NCBI GenBank assembly: GCA_008704415.1
Contig: VXIS01000199.1
Location: forward strand, 25,107-89,106
Direction: 5' to 3'
DNA from: Sphaerosporella brunnea
Taxonomy: Eukaryota; Ascomycota; Pezizomycetes; Pezizales; Pyronemataceae
DNA length: 64,000 nt
A model generated the notes under the pieces. That model saw only the letters and a program-made list of their open reading frames with translations. It did no database searches and was not told the DNA's origin. This document shows, piece after piece, positions 10,802 through 22,931 of this stretch. Each line of letters begins with the position of its first letter. Position 1 is the stretch's first letter. The translations under genes were made by a program, and so were the position numbers.

Positions 10802-11735
10802 CTACAAAGCAGTCGGCGCAGCCGTTCCATCGTACCTGGCCTCGAGCAACTCCCAATTGATGATGTTCCAGATACCGTCTACATAGCTCGCCTTGTCATT
10901 CCAGTACTGCAAGTAGTAAGCGTGCTCCCACATGTCAATGCCTAGGATCACGCTCACATCATCAGTGACCGGATCTTGGTCCTTGGTAGTGCGCAGCTCC
11001 AACACATTCCTCTGGGTCTTGACCAGCCAGCCCCAGCCGCTGCCCTGAAGCGCGAGCAGGAGCACTTTAAACCTCTCCTTGAAGGCGTCGAAGGATCCGA
11101 ATTGAGCTGTGAGTGCCTCGATAAGGAGGGGAGCACTGTTAGGCTCTGAGGCAAGGAGGCCGGGTGGGCATAAGGACGGCCAAAAGAGGGCGTGATTGAT
11201 GTGTCCGCCTCCGTTGAATTTTCTACCGTGCATACATCAGCAAGACGTCCTCTTGACTGAGCAGGATGTGGGAAGAACATCGCCTGCTGCAGCTCAATCT
11301 GAGCCTTGACATCGGAGACAGCCAGTGCCTTCACGTGTGCTTCCATAGCAGCGTTGAGTTTATCAACGTAGGCCTGCAGACATCAGCCCAAAGTCTGGAT
11401 ACGATCGGGGTAGTTTATAGTTACTCGGTGATGCTTGTCATGATGCAACTTCATGATTTGCTCCGAGATGTATGGTTCTAATTCCTTGAGAATTGTCAGC
11501 TAAGATTCTCCGAGGGACCAAAAGTGACACTTACATGGTACTTATAGGGGAGCGGTGGGAGCATATATTTCTCCAAAGGAGCTACAGCGACCTTAGGGGC
11601 TTCGGCGGCCATTGTTGATGCTGAAGATGTTACGATGGACGGAGATGATGCGACGATGGGTGTGGGCCCAGACGGATTCGTGAGATTCGAGAGGAATGCG
11701 GGGAGTTGAACGAAGAGAAGAGAAGAGAATTGCAT
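10802..11735 (-). CDS. SOD2: Mn/Fe superoxide dismutase
   Basis: Converts superoxide to hydrogen peroxide and oxygen. Exons 11735-11535, 11484-11425, 11373-11279 and 11222-10802, with introns of 50, 51 and 56 nt, all in phase (258 residues from 11735; 217 from a second ATG at 11612). Metal ligands are visible: His in KLHHDKHH, His in KFNGGGHINHALFW, and Asp/His in GIDMWEHAYYLQY. LPPLPYKY near the N terminus is the usual start of the catalytic domain. The longer start adds MQFSSLLFVQLPAFLSNL and a Ser/Pro-rich stretch, hydrophobic and poor in arginine, so not a classical mitochondrial presequence; the shorter start (MAAEAPKVAV) would give a cytosolic enzyme. The gene ends just downstream of an A-rich tract (about 10745-10795). 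Confidence 0.93.
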
Positions 11736-12220
11736 ATTGAAATACACTCGAAATATAGCTAGCTCCTGTGATGGTTGCGCGGGATTGACGTTGGCGTGCC
11801 AGTTACCGGACACCTTTCTGGACGAGCGGTTTCTAGCTGTTTCGCTTGAGGTCTGGGCTAGCGGAATCCGCTCAAATCAACTCACGTCAAATCAATGGAT
11901 GGAGGATCCGCGGGAGTTGAGCACGTTTTAGCGGGTGGGGATTGGGCGGTTGATCTGGTGGTGGTGGGTGGACGTCACACCCCTTGCCGGCAAGGTTTTG
12001 TTCAGGCCACACGTGTAATTGCATTCACACTATATCACTCACTAAATCCACATCGTATAAATCGTGCTTGATATAAGATACTTTCATGCCCACAACGGTC
12101 ATTGAACGACAGGATATCGAGCGTAACCCCAGCACTAGAGTATTCCAAGTATTCAAGTTGGTTGTAGATAGAGTAGAGTGCCTACACGAATAGAAATATA
12201 TCATGATTACAGCCTACCAG

Positions 12221-13784
12221 CTACAGCTTCGCACTCTCCTTGTCCTGTTCCAGGCTGGACAAAACTGCCACCCCGGCCCCTACTAATCCAGAATCGTGCG
12301 CAATATCCAGTGTGATCTTCCTCTGTCCCTCCAGCGCATCTAGAAACTCCTGACACTGACTTCGCAGAGTGGGATGCTTCTCTATCACCGCACCACAGCA
12401 TGCAACACTGGCCAGCCGAATTTGCTCTCCCTCAAGCTCCCCGCACTGCAATCGATGAAAAGCATACACCATGACCGCTATGTATGCTGCCGCTCTTCTG
12501 GCAACAGCTCGGCAAATGCTGGAGACGAAATCAACCTCTGAGGGCTCCAAATCAATGCCAAACGTGCTTTTGAATGCACGTATTGCGGCAGAATCTATAT
12601 CAGCACTGCTGCTGTCAGTTGCGCCCATTCCCCGAGTCTGTCCGTACGGTATAGGCATAAATGGACATACCTTTCGAGCTGTGCAATCATCTCCGTGCTC
12701 AGCGACCACCGATCGACCAGCTTCAGTCCCGCCGCTTCCAAATTCAAACGCACAACCTCACCCAGGTACCGACCGCTCGTGAGTTGTTCGAAAGGCTGAA
12801 AACCAGGCTTGTCCGATAAACTATCGAGTTTGCTGTCGGCGGAGGTAGTAGGGAAAATACCAGCGCCCAGCATCGAGCATTCCGTGTTCACAACTACATT
12901 CCGAGCCACGGAGGTCCATGAGGACGGGCGGCGACCAAGTTTCTCAACTGCGAGGCAGGTTACAGGCACGAGGACTGCTGCATTGACTCCGGTACCACAT
13001 ATCAATGAGATCCGTGCCTGAGGGTGGGAATACGCATGTGTGAGCAGTGTCGCAGTGGTGTCATTCACAATTGACGCCAGATACACATGACGCAGATTCT
13101 GTTCCCATCAGCGCATTCACTTGGAGAGTGTGAAGATGTGAGAGAACAAAACCTTTCGCCGAAGAGCGTTTTCAAAGTGTATCCGCAACTCTGTGCCCTC
13201 AATCCCTTCATGTGTCCGGAATCCTTTGCCCATCTTCTGAACTGTCCCACTCTCCGGACTTGTTTGCCTTGACATCCCATCAGCTGCGTTCTCCCCCAGT
13301 GAGCGGGTGGAAAGATGGCATACACTATGGGAAAGCTCCACGTCAATCCTACTCTCAAAGGTGTCCCTCTTAAATTTGCCTTGGCAATAACAACTTCAAT
13401 CTTTTCGGCTACCCAGTCGAAAAAGGCGCTCCCGTGGAGTTGCTTTACATCGTCGGTAACACTCCATGATTTCCGTACGAGTACATCCACGATGCCACTA
13501 CCGCTGCCGCCGCCACCTTGCCCTGAGAGCTGTATCACTGCCACCCGTAACGTGGAACCGCCAAGATCTACCCCCAAAGCTGTCCCTCTTTCCTGCCCAT
13601 TCGGGAGACGGTGGATATAGCTGGGAAGCATTGTGGTGCCATTTGGATCACGGAGATTTGATTTTATAGAGGATAGGAGGGTATCCGATAACACCCGGAG
13701 CTGTTCTATCGAGGGCGGCTCAAGGCTGGCAAGAAGTTGAGAGCTACTCATGGCAGGCGGGTGGTCAGTGTTGGATGTTGACAA
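12221..13784 (-). CDS. Hexokinase-family sugar kinase, candidate GlcNAc kinase
   Basis: ATP-dependent hexose kinase. Exons 13784-13324, 13267-13153, 13098-12671 and 12611-12221; introns of 56, 54 and 59 nt; 464 residues in phase. Visible motifs: phosphate-1 loop GVDLGGSTLRVAV, sugar-binding segment WSFPI-VQTSPESG across the first intron, phosphate-2/catalytic Asp in LASIVNDTTATLLTHAY, a glycine-rich CGTGVNAAVL, and the C-terminal nucleotide loop HDSGLVGAGVAVLSSL. Residues differ from housekeeping glucokinase/hexokinase (for example GGSTLRV in place of GGTNFRV), as in fungal GlcNAc kinases. It lies 342 bp downstream of, and on the same strand as, GlcNAc-6-phosphate deacetylase, so phosphorylation of GlcNAc is the most economical role. 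Substrate assignment is inference; kinase family membership is not in doubt. Confidence 0.88.
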
Positions 13785-14126
13785 TCGAGATGGATTTCAA
13801 AGGCGGTGGATGTTTATAGCTCGCGTGCAGCCAGTTGGGTGTCACAAATCTGAGATAATTTTACACAGACCAGACGCCTCTTCCCATTCGGTTCTTATCG
13901 CCGGTCCGTCGTACATGTGCCATGACATGCAGATCGGACGTCCGGACAGGAGGGCTGTTACATATGCACAGGTACAAATGCATGCAGGGATCCAGATATC
14001 CCACATTCCCGGTGAGGGCCATACATGCTCAATATCTGCAATGGAAACATTTTCATTCTGGCCTGCATCAAGGCCATCTTGGTATCTGTTCGAGCTCTAC
14101 TATCTATTCCCCTCCTTTCTGTAGAG

Positions 14127-15513
14127 CTACAGTTTCGCAATGCTACCACTGCCAACCACCTTTACGCCAAACTTCCACACTTCGTCCACAACCAGGGAGA
14201 CATTCCCTTCTACATCTTTCCTTTCGCTGAGCACCACAAAATCAGCATCAGCCCCAGGCCTCAGTGAGCCTTTCACTCCGTACAGTCCTAACATTTTAGC
14301 TGGCGTTTCTGTGACAGTCCGAAGTGCAGAGGCAATGGATGCATCAGTCCATTTGATGAAATTATTCAAACACTCCAGAAGAGTCACAGAGCTAGAAAAA
14401 AGTCAGCTGTAAACTGAAATTTCCCGGTATACAACAAACAGGATCTCACCTCCCCGCGATAGTCGGAGTGTCCTGCAAGGTCAACTTCCCTCCTTTCTTC
14501 ACGATGTAGTCTCCATTCGTCCAGTAGTACTTCCCATCCGGAAGCCCAAGCATACACATTGCATCCGAAACGAGAATTGCGCCTTCCGGGTGAGCCTGGT
14601 AAGCGACTTTGATAAAGCTCGGATGCACATGGATGTCATCTGCAATGATACCGTAACATGGCCGGACAAGATCATCCTGCGCACCAAGAACGCCGAAGAT
14701 ACCTGGACTGCGATGATGCGGAGTTGTCGTTGCGTTGAAAAGATGCGTCACCATTGTGGCTCCGTGCCGTACTGCCAAACACATCTGCTCGTAAGATGCA
14801 TTGGAGTGGCCGATGGAGACAACGATGCCACGAGAGACTAGCTCCTGGATAACGGATGCCGTTTTGTCAAGCTCGGGCGCCAGTGTGACCATCTTGACAA
14901 CCGGCGGCTGCAGGTTTTCGGCCCTGTAGCAGGACTCGAGATCGAGAACACCGCTGGATATAAGCTGCAGAACTTCCTTTTTGTGGATCCCATTTTTCTC
15001 AGAGTTGATAAAGGGCCCTTCGCAATGTGCCCCTAGAGATTCTGAGCCATCGGCCGGGTTTCTCGTCCCTGGAGCAGCCAGATGCGGCAACGTCTATCCA
15101 CGGTCAACTTCACGGCCTTGCATTTACGAGAAACAACCGTAACTAGCCTTGGGATAAACGTCGGCTCCCTGGCTGGTCACCGTTGGAAGATAGCTGGTGA
15201 CACCGGTCTTGATGAGCTCCTTGTTGAGTTTAGCAACTCCATCACGGTAGTCGTTGGGTTTATCGGTCGGCAAGGAGAAATCAAAGCCGTATCCGCCGTT
15301 TATTTGGCACTCTATGAAGCCTGGTGCCACGATGCGTCCACCGAGGTCGTGGACAATAGCTGTCTGTGGACGCTGTTCGAAAAAAAAACGTTGGTGATCA
15401 ACGATACGGCCAGTGATGCTGCTGAAGTAGATATCACAAGGCACCAGTTGGTTGGCGATAGCCAGTCGACAGTTGGCAAATTTGATGAATCTATCGTTGG
15501 GAGGAGCAGTCAT
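14127..15513 (-). CDS. DAC1: N-acetylglucosamine-6-phosphate deacetylase
   Basis: Removes acetate from GlcNAc-6-phosphate to give glucosamine-6-phosphate. Exons 15513-15148, 15093-14450 and 14391-14127; 424 residues in phase. Family signatures are the early PGFIECQINGGYGFDF metal-site strand, HCEGPF (metal-binding Glu), GHSNASYEQ and THLFNA (metal-binding His residues), and LVSDA with the catalytic Asp, followed by a C-terminal GSLRPGADADFVVL. Intron 2 (14392-14449) is canonical. Intron 1 (15094-15147, 54 nt) only restores the conserved VYPK-TLPHL joint if it starts with GC (AAG/GCTAGT), a GC-AG intron. An in-frame TAG directly precedes exon 2, so an intron there is required. The start at 15513 (MTAPPNDRF) follows fungal homologues. 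The gene faces the MFS transporter across a shared 0.76-kb upstream region. Confidence 0.92.
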
Positions 15514-16274
15514 GATGCTGGCCGGGGCAAGGATGGCTCCTAGAGTGCTATTTTCTGCGTAGGACCAGAGAGGGAAGAGAGAAGTTTCAGTTTGTTTGCG
15601 CCTGTCATCATGGAAGAATGGAATAGCAGGAGAGCATATGTTTTTCCGGAGGAGAGATATAGAGTAGCTAGCAGAGCAGCCCCTCACGAGTCGTCAATTG
15701 CACATTCCACACAATTACGGGTAGATATGACGTAGGTAAGTCTATCTATTCCAAATAACGCTTCTCCCTCCGTTTAATATCGGAAATATGTGCATGCCGC
15801 CTCCGTTCTCGCAGCGGCACAAACGGCGAAAGAAGCCTGCTCACGGTTTTCGCTCGATACACACTCTTCCATCGACCGCGAGAGATAGAATAACCCAAAC
15901 CCTAAGCAGCCAAGCAACCCAAGCAACCCACGTGCGAACGAAAGTCTTCCGGTGAGTCGGTGACGTCTCCGGAGCTCTCCTCCCGCTGCGCAATTTCTTT
16001 CTTCCCCACCTCCTTCCCCCCACAACCATCTGCACCCCCATCGTGCGTGCTACCACTCTCCATCTGAACTTCCACAACCGTGAGGTGGAAGACTAATCAT
16101 TCAATCTGTTCAATCAGTCACTCCGTGGGGTCAACGTTCAGAGAGCGAGAACGAACTTTTTTCTCTTTGCTTTGTGTAACCACAGCAGCTGCATCGCTAA
16201 TAATCGGCCGTTTCCGAGAAAAAGCAACATCCCGAACGCACGCCAGGATATTCCCGACCCGCTGTCAGTGAAAG
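15514..16274. promoter_or_regulatory. Shared divergent upstream region of deacetylase and MFS transporter
   Basis: A 761-bp interval separates the start codons of the deacetylase (minus) and the MFS transporter (plus), so both must be driven from here. It contains pyrimidine-rich tracts before each start. I could not identify a specific factor site with confidence. No gene is supportable inside it. Confidence 0.5.
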
Positions 16275-18706
16275 ATGGGATTCTTCCACAAAGCAAATGT
16301 TGCACTTTGGGGCCAGATCCCCACCTCTAAGGAGGAAAAGCGACTCTTGCACAAGATTGACTGGTTTATTCTCACGTTTTGCTGTCTTGCGTGAGTTGCC
16401 ATGCCAGAAGCGTCCCATCTTGGACGGATAGTAATAACACCCCAACTGTTGCACTCCAGGTACTTTTGCAATTATCTGGATCGTAGTAACATAAACAATG
16501 CCTACATATCTGGTATCTATAGTCCAGAGTGTATGTCTACAGATCTATAATATTGAGCAGTTGGGCAGGTATGAAAGAGGACTTGAACATGCACGGCAAT
16601 CAGATCACGAAGATTAACACCATCTTCACCTGTGGGTTTGTTTTTCAAATAGCCAGTCGCAATAGATCAAATTTCTAACCGTTCATTCGATAATTCCCAC
16701 AGATATATCATTGGAATGGTATGCTATTTCTCTTTCCATATTATTTTGGTGCTGATAGAGTCCACAAAAGATCCCAAACAATATCGCCATCCTCAAGTTT
16801 CGGCCACGGTATTTGCAATCGAGTCGATGTCATGATGATGAAGAGTTTTTCCCGCGCGGGTGCTGATCCGTATCCATCTAGCTTTTGGTTCCCCTTCACC
16901 ATTCTCGCATGTAAGTTACTTCATGATGTACATCCATCCGGGAAGCCCACATCTCACGCTGTTTAGGGGGATTGTTGACTCTGGGGACGTTTAAGGTGTC
17001 TTCTGTCACTCAAATCTATGCTATACGTTTCTTCCAGGGAACATTTGAAGCTAGCAGTTTCGTTGGAACGCATTATATCTTGGGCTCATGGTACACAGAG
17101 TCTGGTAAGATTTCAATAAAGCTTCTTGTGACGGTCTCACTCACAAACCACCATCAACAGAGCTGGCAAAACGAAGCGGGATATTCACGGCTTCGGGGCT
17201 GGCAGGCACACTCTTCTCTGGCTTTCTTCAATCGTCCATCCATGAGAATATGCATGAACTTCAGGGGATCGCTGGCTGGCGTTGGCTCTTTGTTGTATGC
17301 CATTCACATCGAGTGTTCGGGTGTTTTGCTAACTAAGTAGGAATGAAGATCGATTTTCTGATCACGCTGCCTATTGCTGTCTATGGGTTTATTTTCTTCC
17401 CAGATACACCTTACGACACAAATGTCACCCTTCTTCCTGCATGAAAAAGTTCAAGCTCTGACTTCGACACAGGCATTCTATCTAACTCCAGCTGAGAAAA
17501 GACTCGCGGTTGAGCGGCTCCCCAAGAAGAACGATACATGTCTCTCATGGAATATATTCAAACGGGTACTAGGCAGATGGTATGCTGTCACTAGTCTAAA
17601 TATTTCGGCACTGAACATTGTATAGGCACTTCTGGATGTTTTCTGCCCTGTGGGCAATCACTGGAGAAGTGGAATCATTCTCTTCGAATAACTTGTTCGG
17701 GCTGTATCTGGCAGATACAGGACGCCCTATATCAGCCCGGAATAACTATCCCATGGTAAATCCACCTTTTGCCGTTTAGAGAAGGATTATCACCTAACCC
17801 TTGTAAAGGGCGTGTCAGCTCTCGGAATAGTTACCACCTTGATCACGGTATGCCCATCGTATACTGGGCTTTGTGGGAATCATCTGGGTTAACCAACGAA
17901 GGCCATGTATATTGATGTGACGAAAAAGCATTGGTATGTCATCTTTTTTTTTCTCGGGGGAGCTTTTTTCTGCACCGCTACCAACTGAAGTAACAGGCAC
18001 ATCGGCATCTGGTGTGCAATGATCGGGATTCTCACAGCTGCACTCATCCTTGCCTATCGTCCAGAGCCTCTGGTAAAAACGCCCTCAAATCTGACCATCA
18101 TCGTGTCCGCTTGGGGGACTAACTTCACCGTCTAGGTGTTTGTGGGTTATTACCTGGCCGGCCAAGTATATTGCACTCAAGCAGGTAACTCGTCAAAACC
18201 TCGGACTAACATAAGTTCTTGCGTTCTTGCTCGATTAACACTTGCAATGCAGCATTCTTTGCATGGGCGAACCTGGTTTGCCACAACGACAACGAAGAAC
18301 GTGCCATTGTTTTAGCGTCGATGAATCTGTTCAGGTATGCCATTCTTTTCGTTGGGAGAATTACTCTACCCACGCCTCGTTTGCTAAGGGTCATGTTTGC
18401 TCCATAGTAACGCCGTGAACGCATGGTGGTCCATCGGTTGGTAGCGCCTTTCTGTTTTTGTGTCCTCTCTCTCCCTATCGCTGACTTAAGTCGATCACAG
18501 TTTTCTATTCGGCAAATTTCGGTCCACGGTTTACCAGGGGAATGTGGGCTATGATAGGCACTTCGATTGCGCTGGCTATCTGGACACTATTGATTCGTTG
18601 GTTCCAGAAAAGGGAGATCAGGAGAGAGCAGGAGCAGGAGGACGGTATTGGAAATCCGACGAATGGGGGAGAGGAAAGAAAAAAAGATGCCTCGCAACTT
18701 GGATAA
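16275..18706 (+). CDS. MFS transporter, anion:cation symporter (Dal5/allantoate permease) type
   Basis: Polytopic plasma-membrane transporter, 471 residues from 18 exons: 16275-16390, 16460-16512, 16569-16635, 16703-16718, 16771-16808, 16882-16910, 16967-17104, 17161-17294, 17349-17423, 17473-17579, 17626-17755, 17809-17847, 17902-17933, 17997-18072, 18136-18184, 18253-18334, 18408-18436 and 18501-18706. Every joint keeps frame. Family marks: [28 protein letters not shown] at the first helix, KINTIFTCGYIIGM, GTFEASSFVGTHYILGSWY, GIAGWRWLFVIDFLITLPIAV, FPDTP and AFYLTPAEKRLAVERLPK, the central loop typical of Dal5-type carriers. The tail is charged and soluble. Position beside the deacetylase and kinase suggests uptake of GlcNAc or a related compound. 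However, this carrier family normally moves organic anions and vitamins, and is not the family of Candida Ngt1. Exon 9's donor (GTCACC) is weak. Confidence 0.85.
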
Positions 18707-20224
18707 TTGGACAGTCCATATATGGATGAAACCACATTCCCTGCTCATCCTCATTTCCCCTTACCGGCTTTCAATGTCTTGGTACCAGAATCTCTCAACT
18801 CACATCTCGTGAGTGAAAGGCTATGATTCCATATTTGAATGTCTACATGTACGCATCAATCTACGATTTGCACTCTAAATTGCCAGAGAAAACACGCCAG
18901 GAAAAAAATAGGGCTATCGGATAGAGGAAGCTCTTCTAAGCTGCAGCTGAGCAAAATCCAGTCTACTGCTCGGATGCGCGTTCTAGGAGATTCCCACTGG
19001 CCGGGACAAGCCTTACTCCGGTGGATGCTGTGATGGCGACTGAAAGTATCACCATCGGTGCACCAAATATGTTTTAGCCTCAGTTTCACTGCCTCTTTCT
19101 TGCTAATCTCAGGCATAGACTACAGCCCCATGGCTTCCATGCCTAGCTATGGTGCAGGCAGCTATAAACCTGGTGGTCGCACGGATATTTTCGTCGGAAA
19201 ATAAGCAGCACGCAAGTGCAGAAACAGTGGAATTGAAAACGTTGGGTTGTAGAGCGCATCTGCCTTAGGTGCTTAACGTTTGTTTTGCTCTGAGTTCGGA
19301 CGCGGGGATACCGGCATTGATTGTGGTGGTCCATCTCCGACGACCAGGTTTATAGCTGCCTGCACCATACATACCGTCAGCTAATCGCGGACTCGTTGAC
19401 TGTCTAGCAAGTCATCCTAGGTACATAGCAAGGGAACGCGTGCCTGGGTAGGGTGCAAAGTCTCCCCGCTACTCATGGATGACCGAATCCTTCTCAGAGA
19501 CGGCAATGGCCTGGCCATCTGGAGCGTTATTCGGATCCGGGTGCCACCCTCCCACAAGGTCCGGGCAGGCCGCTGGCAAGGAATTGCTTATGCTCAACAG
19601 CATCCCGCGCCCATCTCCGGGTGAAGCTGTCGTTATCTGAGTAACTATTTGTACTATCCCATACCGAACACCGTAAATTCAGCTGGTCGAGGAAGATGTT
19701 TTTTACCCACAGGGATGCGGCGCCGCCGAGGATCATCATGAAGTCGATTGCGCGAAGAACCTGTTCGCAGCGAATACTGTTATGATTGCGAAGGCTGAAC
19801 GTCTTTGTTTTTTTGTTGTTTTTCGCTGGTATGATGCGTTCATCGAGTGTGCGGGCTCCCGATCGTGGAATAAAGAAAATCAAGCTGTTAATTTGCATTC
19901 TGTTCTTTCGTGCCGATCCTGAGTGGCATCACCCGTCCGACCCAAAATCGGCAGCTCATCAAGTAGCATTCTCGAGTGACTTTGTATGAGGGGCCCATCC
20001 TTTGTAAGGCAGTAAAAGTACTAGGTTGAACCCGTATATTGATATTGCATGCTAGCCCTTAGAAGATGACGGCAATGTCACGCGGTCTCGACCACCACCA
20101 CGCCTTCACCGCCGCCATGCCCCCCCCCCCTCCCAAACTACGAGGCTGGCCAATAGCCAGCTTAACCTCGGGGGTAATAATGGTGGTTGCACCACCATCA
20201 CCATCAGGAAACACAGGTTGCGCG
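18707..20224. other. Gene-free stretch
   Basis: About 1.5 kb between the convergent MFS and GPI10 genes. It holds the 3' flanks of both and short random frames. I see no conserved protein segment, hairpin-rich element or RNA gene. A run of C at 20120-20130 and GGT/CCA triplet-rich sequence lie next to the GPI10 stop codon. Confidence 0.5.
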
Positions 20225-22137
20225 CTACATCACTTCCTCTCCCTCGCGTGCTTCCTTCATTACACCACCATCTACATCGTGCGGTTGCTGATCCTTCAAG
20301 CAAAACACTACCACATCCCCCTTCCTCCTCCAATCATCATGAAGGTGACTATTGAATCCGCGCCAACATTCGCGGTATCCATCATCGCCCCAGATTTGAC
20401 CGCTGTTCTTGATCAAACTTTCAAACACCACCAACCTATCAGGCCATGTGTAGCGCTTCTGCTCGCCGAAGTACCTTCCCACAAACGACTGCGGGTCTTT
20501 GTAAAACTCGTCGGCCTCGTCGACATAGTTATCCCTCTCGGATGCGGGCACGTCGACCGGCGGTTCACAGGTGAGCGCCCACATCTCCTTGCCCGCGAAG
20601 GCATCGCCCATAAAGCTACGCCACGGAGTGGAATGGCATGGCATCAAGAATCCTGCGCTAGACCATTCGCTACTGGTGGTACCCAGATGCTGCATCACGT
20701 CGATGACTCCGCGCTGATGCACGAGGGAGGTGTAGTATGCGATGGGAAGGTTGAGGAGGATCATGCCCACGAGCACTCTATTTTTAGTCGTTGAGCTCCA
20801 GTTGAGCTCCTGTAGGGCCTTTGCAGCAAGGACGTGCAGCATTGGAAGGAGTGGGTAGATGAACCGCCCTTCCTTGTGAGCGATCAAAGAGTATATTCCC
20901 GCGACACCTGAAACGGTTGCTGCGAGTTGGAAGTCGGGGTACAACGAGCTGCCGTGGCGCAGAGAAGTGTACAGAGCGTAAAGCGTCAGCGGAAGATAGG
21001 AAGTCAGCAACAGAGGGAGTCCCTGGGACAAGTAGTAGTGCCAATCATTACGGCCATAGAATACCGAAAGTGAATGGAGGACATTAAACTTGAGGAAAGT
21101 CAGCGGAGGAAAAGTCCATTCGCCGTAGCAAGCACGGTCGAAGAGGGCGTTGGCCAAGAGTACGGAAGCACTGAAAATCACGTGTCAGTCGCGAAATCGC
21201 GAGGGACCACAGGCATAAAGATGCCGGTGCGCGTCATCCTCGAGGAGGACTACTTACCCAATCCACAATGCCTCTGCTACCAACATTGATCTCTTGCGCC
21301 CACTGTTCCAGAAGGCGAACGTGCCCAAGAACCCCCACACGAGCAAATTTGTAGGCCGGAGTATGCACGCGAACGCGGCCAGTAGCAATGAAAATCTCAC
21401 TTCGCTACGCAATCCAGTCAGCCTGTACCGCACAATCTATCGCTAGTTGGCGCTATTATTTGTTTAGCTACGCACCTCCGGATTGGTCTAGGGATACTTC
21501 TATCGCCGGTTGTCCAGGCCCAAGGCCAGATGCTAAGGGCGAGGGCAGTAACAACAGTCTCGAGGCTATTAACAAATGTGCGCGTGCCACAGAACCACTG
21601 CCACGCGCTCCCGAGGGAGATCCACAGACTGATCCAACCCACGTCGCTACCCCACAACACGCCGGCGAGCCGCGCGGTCGCCCAATCGCCCATGGCCGCG
21701 AACAGCGCTTGTAGGATCCGCGGCGCGACCGCAAGGGCTTCCGCCTGCTTGTCCGGAGAGATGTTGAACGCGTTGCACACGTACGATACAGCCCTATAAA
21801 GGCCGGCAAAGATCATGGGATGCGCGATAGACCGTAGACTATGGCGCCACTCCTATCGAGACGAGCGAACACAATCAGCATTGGCGTTCGAACTCAGAAA
21901 GGGATGAGATGAGGTATATACCCAAGTGAGCCAGCCACCGCTTCCAAAGGCGAGATTCCATGCCGGTTCAAGAGATTGGAAGTATTCATCAGGTTGAAAG
22001 AAAGTGCGCACGGTCACCGCATTGAGGATCCTAAAGGAAATCAAGGATAGAAATATTGTAGAGTGAATAGAGAAGAGGGCAAGCTGCCGGACAGGACGAG
22101 AGCGGGAACGGGGCTGCTGTACGGATAGGTGTGACAT
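20225..22137 (-). CDS. GPI10: GPI mannosyltransferase 3 (GPI10/PIG-B, GT22)
   Basis: Adds the third, alpha-1,2-linked mannose to the GPI anchor precursor in the ER lumen, using dolichol-phosphate-mannose. Exons 22137-21922, 21852-21476, 21404-21258 and 21170-20225; introns of 69, 71 and 87 nt; 561 residues in phase. The family signature [20 protein letters not shown], with the lumenal Asp-Glu pair, follows the first hydrophobic helix, and [14 protein letters not shown] spans intron 1. Then come multiple membrane helices, [10 protein letters not shown], the [15 protein letters not shown] and [16 protein letters not shown] segments typical of GT22 enzymes, and a C-terminal lumenal part with [12 protein letters not shown] and [10 protein letters not shown]. 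Length matches fungal Gpi10. Start chosen at MSHLSVQQ because the upstream frame lacks similarity. The gene is convergent with the MFS gene. Confidence 0.92.
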
Positions 22138-22931
22138 TATCAACTTTGAAAATCCATTTCTCGAAGGATACAAATAAGAAGAGGAGGGTGGTTTTTGCTT
22201 TCGACGAGCTCTCGCGCTCGGTCTGTGCGAGGGGATATATGCAGGGTTGCCTTTCTGCTTGCACGTGACTTTTCTGTAGTGAACATTGATAACGTTCACG
22301 ATGCCATCCAAAGGACCATCTGCAACTTCAGTGATATCTGCCTTCCCAATTACTATTATCCCATATAACTACATGTACAGTATGTAGATACCTGCGAGCA
22401 CTGCGGGAAAAAAAAAAAAAAAAAAAAAAAAAACCACACCTCCCATCTGCAGCAATTACTCTCTGTAAGTACATGTATGTACAGTTCAACGACGCCGTCT
22501 TGTACCGTGACTGAGCTCACAGCCTTTCTCTGCAAAAAAATAAAATGAAACAAATCGCCGGTCCGGACTCCAAGTGCTATTCGTTGGGTATCCGATACAC
22601 TAACCCCTCCCTAAATTCTATATCGCAATCTCTCCCTCCTAATGGCCAGAGAGCCCTGTACTTTTGAATAAACGTATCGTAATGCGCCTTGTCAGTTGTG
22701 CGCTCTCCAAGACATCCTCCCGTATCTTATCAACACCCTAAATGCAGTCCCTATTCCAAAAAGAAAAAAAAAAAAAAAAAAAGAAAAGGAGAAAAAGCAA
22801 AAGAAAAGCAGACCCTATCAGAAGAACAACATCGAATGGTAGTAAGGATCGACTAAAATTACATGGAAATAATAACTGAAAATAGCCCCTACAATACTTA
22901 CGAAGAAGCCTTCTCAAGGGGTAATCGTTGC
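22138..22931. other. Intergenic, poly-A tracts
   Basis: Spacer between the GPI10 start and the 3' end of ERG5. It contains an uninterrupted A tract at about 22410-22432 and a second A-rich tract at about 22764-22785. Nothing else supportable. Confidence 0.6.

Noticed and set aside
16721..16966. Alternative 37-nt intron in the MFS gene (16809-16845)
   Set aside because: Too short for this genome; the 73-nt intron ending CTGAT...CTAG gives the conserved FRPRFWFPFTILAWG joint.
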